Shown here piece by piece: positions 59,101-64,000 of a DNA stretch of 64,000 nt (the first letter of the stretch is position 1; each line of letters begins with the position of its first letter). The position numbers were made by a program, and so were the translations under genes. The DNA comes from Thalassocella blandensis (GTDB lineage: Bacteria; Pseudomonadota; Gammaproteobacteria; Pseudomonadales; Cellvibrionaceae): contig CABFPG010000007.1 of the NCBI GenBank assembly GCA_902141825.1, forward strand, positions 186,001 to 250,000, in the 5' to 3' direction. Under the pieces are notes generated by a model. It was not told the DNA's origin and did no database searches. It worked only from the letters and a program-made list of their open reading frames with translations.

Positions 59101-61608
59101 TACCGTTTCAATATTACCGCTAACGCGGGCAGCACCATCATGCAATTGGCGGAAATTGAGCTGTTCGGAACCCCTGGCGGCACCGACCCCAATGGTGTTG
59201 ACGGCAACGGTAATGGCCTTCGTGGACATTACTACAACGGGATGAACTTCAATAACTATGTTGCTTCGCGCACGGACACCACACTGGACATGAACTGGAA
59301 TACCAGCTCACCTTTGGCGGGTGTTAATGCAGATCAATACAGTGTTCGCTGGGTAGGCAAAATTGAGCCTCGCTACAGTGAAAACTACACGTTCCACATT
59401 CGTTCTGATAATGGCCGACGCGTTTATATAGACGGTGTTTTGGTGATCGATAAGTGGGTGGATGACTGGGATATCTGGTACAGCGGCAGCATCAATCTGC
59501 AGGCTGGTCATGAGTATGATATTGAAGTTGAATATTTCGAAAACAATGGCGGCGCGAACATCAAATTTGAATGGGAGAGTGCCAGCCAGACTCGTGAAGT
59601 AGTGCCACAAAGTGCGTTGTACAGTGATGATTCTACCGATCCGATCTCTACCGGTGGCCCTGTTACGGCTCTGTACAATGCCAGCACGCCTAAAGAGCCC
59701 GATGCTCAATGGTACGATGGCAGCGGTAACCTGCACACGCGCTTTTCCGATCGCCCTCGCACCCGTCACGCGAAGGAAGATCAATATCAGTCCTATGATC
59801 ACTACATCAAATTGTACTTCGAGAACCGCTCTACTAACGTAGAGATTATCGATACGATCCCTGCTGGTGGTTCGACCATCACCATGAACGTACGTACGCT
59901 ATGGCCTTTGGACGATACTGAAGCCGAAAACCGCTGGTGGTACATTGGTCGTAACACCGTTGCACACTATGTGGGTAATGGCACTATGCAGTACCTGGGG
60001 ACCTCGGTAGACAATGGTGTGACTTACTTTAATTACACCAAAACGGACAATGTTAACCGTCAATATAATCGTTCCATTCAAATGGGCGACCGTCTTGAAT
60101 TCGAAATCAGTCAGTTCAACGCGGCCACTCGTTTTGGCGTACCTTTGGAAGGTCAGCAGAATTACTACGGCACGACTTTCCTCTACATTGTCGGTAAAGG
60201 ACTTGTTCCCTGGTATACCGAGAATACTGGTGAGTTCGTAGCGGGTGCTGGAGACTTCCAGGAAGACAGCCGTGAAATTCCTGAAGACTATTGGCTGGGT
60301 GGGCAGTATTCTACCCTGCACTATCAGTACACTGATGAGCCCGATAACCACTTCATGCAAATGGCCACTTACCTCGGCTACTACAACGGGCAGAAGTTCC
60401 TGGAAGGCCGTCGTGTGCATCACTCCTCAACCATTGATGGGACGCATGACGAAGATCCTGCCAACGGTGTATTTGCTGGTATGCCAGGTTTAACTGGGCC
60501 GAAATATATCAATCAGCGTTGTACAGACTGTCACCACCGTAATGGTTCTGCTCCAGTTGCAGCGAATGGTGAATTACTGGATCGCTGGGTATTTAAAGTG
60601 GGCGACGCCAACGGCAATGCGCATCCTAACTACGGTAAGGTGTTCCAGCCAAAAGGTTCTGCCGGTGAAGGTAGTGTTTCTATTGCCAACTGGTCTGAAA
60701 GCAACGGTCTGCGTTCTCCTAACTACCAGTTCTCTGGTCAGCGTCCAGAAACATTCTCTGCCCGTATTGCACCTCGTCTGGTCGGTCTAGGTTTATTGGA
60801 AGCAATTCCTGAAGAGACGATTCTGGCGATGGAAGATCCAAGCGATGCAAATGGCGATGGTATTTCTGGTCGTGCTAACCGAGTACCTGATCCTCAAAAT
60901 CCAGGTATCACTCGTCTAGGACGTTTCGGTTGGAAAGCTGCAACTTCCAGCGTGAAGCATCAGGTAGCCGCCGCTTTCAACACGGACATGGGCGTAAAAT
61001 CTTCGATTTTACCGAACCTGGACTGTGGCTCTGCTCAATCGAACTGTGACAACGGCAACGCCTGGATCAGCGATGAAAAGATCGACAAGCTGACGCACTA
61101 CATCGCAGCGCTGGGTGTACGTCCTCAACGTGGCATTAAAGCGGGTCGTGGTCGTGATGCCACTGTCGATCATGGTAAGCAGAAGTTCCGCGATATTGGC
61201 TGTACCGGTTGTCACACAGAAACCATTCAAACGAGCCAGTTCCACCCAATGACGGAAAACCGTAACCAGACAATTCACCCATATTCAGACATGCTGTTGC
61301 ATGACATGGGACCAGGTCTGGCGGACAATCTGGGCGAAGGCGATGCCAGCGGTTCAGAGTGGCGTACTACTCCACTATGGGGTCTGGGCCTGTCTGCATG
61401 TGTTACTGGTGGCGTGACGAACCCAACTGGTATGGAAGGTGATGAAGTATGTACGCCTCATCACGCTTACCTGCATGATGGTCGCGCACGCAGTATTGAA
61501 GAAGCTATTTTGTGGCACGGCGGTGAAGGTCAGGCATCGAAAAATGCTTATCAGTCACTCAGCGGTAGCGATAAACAAGCGGTATTGCGTTTCCTTGAGT
61601 CGCTGTAA
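56185..61608 (+). CDS. secreted multi-domain GH16 beta-glucanase fused to a DUF1111 di-haem cytochrome
   Basis: A protein of about 1,807 residues. Domains in order: signal peptide (1-37, SFA-Q); GH16 (about 40-322) with catalytic motif E164-I-D166-I-M-E169, laminarinase-like; an unassigned beta-sandwich (325-511); Pro-Thr linker; a WxxW (mucin-type) domain (548-709) interrupted by a CBM5/12-like module (608-657); a second Pro-Thr linker; a CBM56-like module (743-828); a polyserine linker (829-856); an F5/8 discoidin-like (CBM32) module (857-998); PA14 (1003-1146); and a cytochrome-type region (1150-1807) with CTDCH at 1446-1450, CTGCH at 1673-1677 and HDGRARSIEEAILWHGGE near the end. It should cut beta-1,3-glucan outside the cell; the haem part may transfer electrons. 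GGAG stands 7 nt before the ATG; an in-frame GTG lies 66 bp upstream. Confidence 0.9.
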   Translation: MNPIKIAQRLLDESSKVVKQKSVILTIAACASGSSFAQVGGVIWEDNFNSLDLSKWTVDTGDGCQYGANMCGWGNQELQWYSESNVTIEDIPGEPGNKAVVLRARREASGGKEFTSGKLTSNGKTAFKYGMLEIRARTPNLETGLWPAIWMLGTSTLPWPNSGEIDIMEQGHMQSYRQDWLNYTNDPNNGTAPSMNNFTASNLIFYHEDACSDGNPTCAAMTAYQADNAYNASTSLANRFVKYRLYWTPDYMRFAIEDNGVEHSMYESDFQLGPDLQAFQNPFYMLLNLAVGGTFTDALSPAQVTANLPAPMYIDYVRVHQLDGAGEIIEGSTAVKEGGTFGVFTDNTPTNNKLSPGVDSEIYLWDGNSSEGNLAAYEGDNVITYSFNTPNNWFGGGVQTFMARDMSNFADNGFLKFKIQIPGDISFRIGVTDTYTNENWITFPAGQTKYGLVRNGNWGEVSIPISDLRGELVAVQSMQYMFAISSDPNALPSRSFQYAIDDILWTGGGAVEPTPTPTPTATPTATPTATPTSTPTPTPTPTTKPAGWTAWLDRDDPSGTGDVEARAQFSPAICAGAEAIEARIAGTSNSFTPSDVANAPTGGNGGSCPSYVDGSSYATGDVVSNAGGTYRCTVGGWCTVGGPYEPGVGWAWTNAWVSVSASECGGGTVEPLYENFQSFSLAEGLTCINADQTDGACNDYQVRFYCPAVVVTPTPTATPTATPTPTPTATPTPTPTATPTPPPSVDYGVGNITADSVELFVNNNDWADVHYNINGGAQLNIAMTQTGSRAVYLVQGLNSGDVITYNFTYWNGSFAVDSEVQSYTHNGGSTSSSSSSSSSSSSSSSSSSSSSSSSGGALTDITDAGGSATAQYDDSPAAERFPNLIDNNINSKYLTFNRSGWIQYDAPSTYAVTRYSITSANDATERDPMDWTLQGSNDGSNWTTIDTRTGEDFPNRFQTRTFSFSNSLGFSKYRFNITANAGSTIMQLAEIELFGTPGGTDPNGVDGNGNGLRGHYYNGMNFNNYVASRTDTTLDMNWNTSSPLAGVNADQYSVRWVGKIEPRYSENYTFHIRSDNGRRVYIDGVLVIDKWVDDWDIWYSGSINLQAGHEYDIEVEYFENNGGANIKFEWESASQTREVVPQSALYSDDSTDPISTGGPVTALYNASTPKEPDAQWYDGSGNLHTRFSDRPRTRHAKEDQYQSYDHYIKLYFENRSTNVEIIDTIPAGGSTITMNVRTLWPLDDTEAENRWWYIGRNTVAHYVGNGTMQYLGTSVDNGVTYFNYTKTDNVNRQYNRSIQMGDRLEFEISQFNAATRFGVPLEGQQNYYGTTFLYIVGKGLVPWYTENTGEFVAGAGDFQEDSREIPEDYWLGGQYSTLHYQYTDEPDNHFMQMATYLGYYNGQKFLEGRRVHHSSTIDGTHDEDPANGVFAGMPGLTGPKYINQRCTDCHHRNGSAPVAANGELLDRWVFKVGDANGNAHPNYGKVFQPKGSAGEGSVSIANWSESNGLRSPNYQFSGQRPETFSARIAPRLVGLGLLEAIPEETILAMEDPSDANGDGISGRANRVPDPQNPGITRLGRFGWKAATSSVKHQVAAAFNTDMGVKSSILPNLDCGSAQSNCDNGNAWISDEKIDKLTHYIAALGVRPQRGIKAGRGRDATVDHGKQKFRDIGCTGCHTETIQTSQFHPMTENRNQTIHPYSDMLLHDMGPGLADNLGEGDASGSEWRTTPLWGLGLSACVTGGVTNPTGMEGDEVCTPHHAYLHDGRARSIEEAILWHGGEGQASKNAYQSLSGSDKQAVLRFLESL

Positions 61609-61636
61609 ACCGGCTTAAGAAGGCGCTAATGATGCT

Positions 61637-61667
61637 AAAACCCCGGCTATATGCCGGGGTTTTTTTA
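61637..61667 (+). terminator. intrinsic terminator of the GH16 fusion gene
   Basis: CCCCGGC (61641-61647) pairs with GCCGGGG (61653-61659) across TATAT and is followed by TTTTTTT. It is a textbook rho-independent terminator about 30 nt after the stop. Confidence 0.93.
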
Positions 61668-61703
61668 TTCTAGCACCGAGAATTCAAGGTGTTGAAGGAA
61701 TAA

Positions 61704-62396
61704 TTAACGGCGGACTTGCCAGGGAATATATTCAATTTCTGTACGGTCACTGTAGCTTGCCAGCACAATACGAAATTCGGGATGTGCAGTCAGGCAGGTA
61801 AAATGCGCATTCTCGAAAGTTAAATGCCGTGCGGTCGGGGTTTCATCTTGCAACACCGGCTGTACCTTCTCTTTTTCCTGCCAAATGGCACTGCCGCGCA
61901 ATTTGACGAAACTTTCCAGGCAGCACCAGTATTCTGTAAATCTCTCGGCTGCTTCAACAGGTGTTTTACACTGAGCGATCAGCTGCTTCGCGTGCTGGTT
62001 TAAAAACTCCGCTGTTTTCGGCACTAAGTCAGCACAGCGCTTCACATCTTCCACATCGACACCGATATTGTCCTGCGCCAGGGCGATGACGATATGCTGT
62101 TTTGAATGGGAAACACTGAAGTGCCAGCCCTTCTGTGCAATGTGACCGTGCAATTGCGGCTTTCCTGTGTCCGAGTAGATGAAGCGAATATCGTTGGGCG
62201 TACATTCGCAGACCTCGGCCAGGCTCTTTTTCACCATGTAGCGGGCCTGTAAAAATGTGCTGGCGGCATGAGGGTTTTTAAATCGGTGCAGGCGTTGCAG
62301 TTCGTCCTCATCCAATACCTGTTGATAGGATTGCAGTTGAGCATCAAACCCCGGGTTATCGAGAGCGAGGTGAATTATTGAAACATGTAAAGGCAT
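61704..62396 (-). CDS. 4'-phosphopantetheinyl transferase (Sfp type)
   Basis: A cytoplasmic Sfp-superfamily enzyme of about 230 residues that moves phosphopantetheine from CoA to carrier proteins. The magnesium-binding pair is seen in GVDVEDVKRC, the CoA-binding serine-histidine in FSVSHSKQHI, and the ExxxK helix in CLESFVKLRG. It is longer than AcpS and thus of the broad-specificity type used by polyketide, siderophore and fatty-acid pathways. No such pathway lies in the window. ATG 62396 is chosen; an in-frame TTG at 62426 gives 240 residues. It stands between the GH16 terminator and the diguanylate cyclase. Confidence 0.9.
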   Translation of the reverse strand: MPLHVSIIHLALDNPGFDAQLQSYQQVLDEDELQRLHRFKNPHAASTFLQARYMVKKSLAEVCECTPNDIRFIYSDTGKPQLHGHIAQKGWHFSVSHSKQHIVIALAQDNIGVDVEDVKRCADLVPKTAEFLNQHAKQLIAQCKTPVEAAERFTEYWCCLESFVKLRGSAIWQEKEKVQPVLQDETPTARHLTFENAHFTCLTAHPEFRIVLASYSDRTEIEYIPWQVRR

Positions 62397-62638
62397 GAAA
62401 AAGATTTCAGTTGGCGCAGAGATCAATGGGTGAAGGTCGCAGTATAAAACAATTGATCACTTAGCGTATTCAAGCAAAGTCAGCCGGCTTATTCAGCCTA
62501 TGATGGGTCTGAGCAATGTAAGTATTAACTTAGGTATGACTCAAGGTTTTTTGCCCAAGGTTTTTTGAGGTTTTTTATTTTTAGAGCCTACGTTGACCGC
62601 AAACTTAATCAGTGCTTTTGTTTGAAATTGGTGTGTTG

Positions 62639-64000
62639 CTACGTCTCCTCCTGATAGATTACGCAGCAATTGCGTCCCTGCTTTTTTGCACGATAAAGGG
62701 CGCGATCTGCGCGTTCAAACACATTGTCCACTTTATCCTCGGCGGTGAACTCCGCGAGACCAAAGGAAATAGTAATTTGTACGGGACTGTCTTTAAAGCG
62801 AAACGGTGTTTTGGCAATTAATGCGCGTACCTTGTCCAGCACATCCAGCCCCTGCTTGGGAGTTGTTTCAGGCAGCAGGATAACAAACTCTTCACCGCCA
62901 TAACGCCCGACGAAATCGACCTTGCGTAAACGTGTGGACAGGATTTTGCCAATTAATTTTATGATTTTATCTCCAGCCTGGTGTCCGTAATCATCGTTTA
63001 TCTTTTTAAAGTGGTCGATGTCACACACCGCCATGGTGAGAGGACGACAATAGCGTTTAAAACGCTGTAGTTCCTGATACGAGCGCTCGTTGTAGGCTTC
63101 GCGATTGGGGAGTCCGGTCAGTGGATCATGGGTGGCTTTGTAGCGCTGTTCCTCCAGCAGGTCTTTGGTCTTTTCAGATTCAGATTCAATCGTATGTAAG
63201 CGATGCTGCAAAGCTTTTAACTGCTCTTCCATGGTGGATTTGTCAGCATCTTGCTGACGCTCGTGGTTGAAATCCTCTACTGCGCGCTGAATAGCGGTTA
63301 GGTGATCTTTTACGGCAGCTTTTAGCAAATCCACATTGGCGGAGTTTTCTTCCATGTTGGTCCGCATTTTTTCAACCTGTTGCGTGACCGCAGCGCTGAA
63401 TTTATCGGAGGCATTTTTAACGCGACCCTCATCGGAGACGACAAGTCCAAGCGATTCACCGATCGATCGCAGTTCTTCGTTGATATTCTTTAAATATTCA
63501 CTGAAGTCCTGGTCGTTCTGCAGGTAGCGCAGCAGTAAAATATCGCGAATATCTTCCAGCGTCACCGCCAGCACATACCAATCCATTCCACGCTGAATTC
63601 GCAGGCGTACTATATCAACTTTGTGCCTGACGACTTCATTGGGTTCAATTTTGTTTACGAGACCTTCCAGGGTGCGGGCAATTCGCTGAGCCACGGCCTG
63701 ATAACTGTCCTCATCACCTGGGTCAAAGTTAATGGATACGGGCTTTTGCGCGGGAATATGTTCCCCTTCCACCGGGGTGAGGTCCATATCGGCCTGGCTC
63801 AATTCGGCTTTAACATCGCTGGCTTCACGTGAGACTGGTGTGAGCGTCGCTTCACCCTGAGTGTGCTTTTGAATCGTGGTGCCGCCTTTCAAGCGTTGCC
63901 ACAACCCTGTGGGTGGATTGGCAGCGGCTTGTAGTGCGATTTCCTGAAGTTTGCGCAGCTCATCCAGAATTTCGGCGTAATTTCGGTAGCTTTGCAGGCG
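62639..64000 (-). CDS. diguanylate cyclase (GGDEF), 5' end beyond the window
   Basis: At least 453 residues are in this window; the frame remains open through 64000, so the start lies outside (a TTG at 63904 need not be the start). The N-terminal part is helical, with a charged Glu/Asp/Lys-rich coiled coil (about 63100-63600) and no transmembrane segment. The C-terminal GGDEF domain has DPLTGLPNREAY, the active site GGEEF and the inhibitory RxxD site RKVD five residues before it. It should make c-di-GMP with product inhibition. No signal-sensing domain is recognised in this part. Confidence 0.92.
   Translation of the reverse strand, partial: RLQSYRNYAEILDELRKLQEIALQAAANPPTGLWQRLKGGTTIQKHTQGEATLTPVSREASDVKAELSQADMDLTPVEGEHIPAQKPVSINFDPGDEDSYQAVAQRIARTLEGLVNKIEPNEVVRHKVDIVRLRIQRGMDWYVLAVTLEDIRDILLLRYLQNDQDFSEYLKNINEELRSIGESLGLVVSDEGRVKNASDKFSAAVTQQVEKMRTNMEENSANVDLLKAAVKDHLTAIQRAVEDFNHERQQDADKSTMEEQLKALQHRLHTIESESEKTKDLLEEQRYKATHDPLTGLPNREAYNERSYQELQRFKRYCRPLTMAVCDIDHFKKINDDYGHQAGDKIIKLIGKILSTRLRKVDFVGRYGGEEFVILLPETTPKQGLDVLDKVRALIAKTPFRFKDSPVQITISFGLAEFTAEDKVDNVFERADRALYRAKKQGRNCCVIYQEET

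Noticed and set aside
63822-63840. CTTCACGTGAGAC, a partial parS resemblance in the diguanylate cyclase gene
   Set aside because: Four mismatches outside the CACGTG core, far from the origin cluster; core hexamers occur by chance.

Overview
The window is the replication-origin neighbourhood of a gammaproteobacterial chromosome. The gene order gyrB-recF-dnaN-dnaA (minus strand), then rpmH-rnpA-yidD-yidC-mnmE and mnmG-rsmG-parA-parB (plus strand), is the classic layout, with strands diverging around dnaA/rpmH. A long polyserine linker, Pro-Thr linkers and a multi-domain secreted polysaccharide-degrading enzyme suggest a marine carbohydrate degrader of the Cellvibrionales type (Saccharophagus/Teredinibacter-like). 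That placement is inference; no similarity search was possible.

Layout. 1-13.2 kb is AT-richer accessory metabolism. It holds a MocR-controlled aldolase/DapA-type pair, a Rof-like protein, a MarR/carboxymuconolactone-decarboxylase-like pair with a palindromic operator, a redox/haem cluster (DUF2024, exported protoglobin, CPAC redoxin, di-haem peroxidase, HemE, YggS, amidotransferase, acyltransferase homologue) and a LysR/GST pair. 13.4-18.7 kb holds a decayed small gene and a compact four-gene operon: adenine methyltransferase, calcineurin-like phosphoesterase, P-loop ATPase and an unknown protein. This looks like a defence or conflict module. 18.8-36 kb is the origin core, with two parS sites inside recF and two AT-rich intergenic regions carrying DnaA-box-like sites. 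36-43.4 kb carries a lipoprotein methyltransferase homologue, a Ser/Thr kinase, a PhoH ATPase and the phage-shock system (pspF, then pspA-pspB-pspC plus two small membrane proteins), ending in a hexanucleotide repeat. 43.4-54.8 kb encodes envelope functions: serine hydrolase, OmpA protein, MscS channel, SulP transporter with UspA, secreted nuclease, and NhaA with a structured leader.

56.2-61.6 kb encodes the most striking protein: a secreted ~1,800-residue polypeptide. It joins a GH16 beta-glucanase, carbohydrate-binding modules, a WxxW domain interrupted by a CBM5/12-like module, discoidin-like and PA14 domains, and a C-terminal di-haem cytochrome (DUF1111 type). A phosphopantetheinyl transferase and a diguanylate cyclase cut by the window edge follow.

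Four places merit most attention: the GH16-cytochrome fusion, the methyltransferase/phosphoesterase/ATPase/unknown operon, the exported protoglobin cluster, and the possible cation-sensing leader of nhaA. No rRNA, tRNA, CRISPR array, transposase or intact insertion sequence was recognised.
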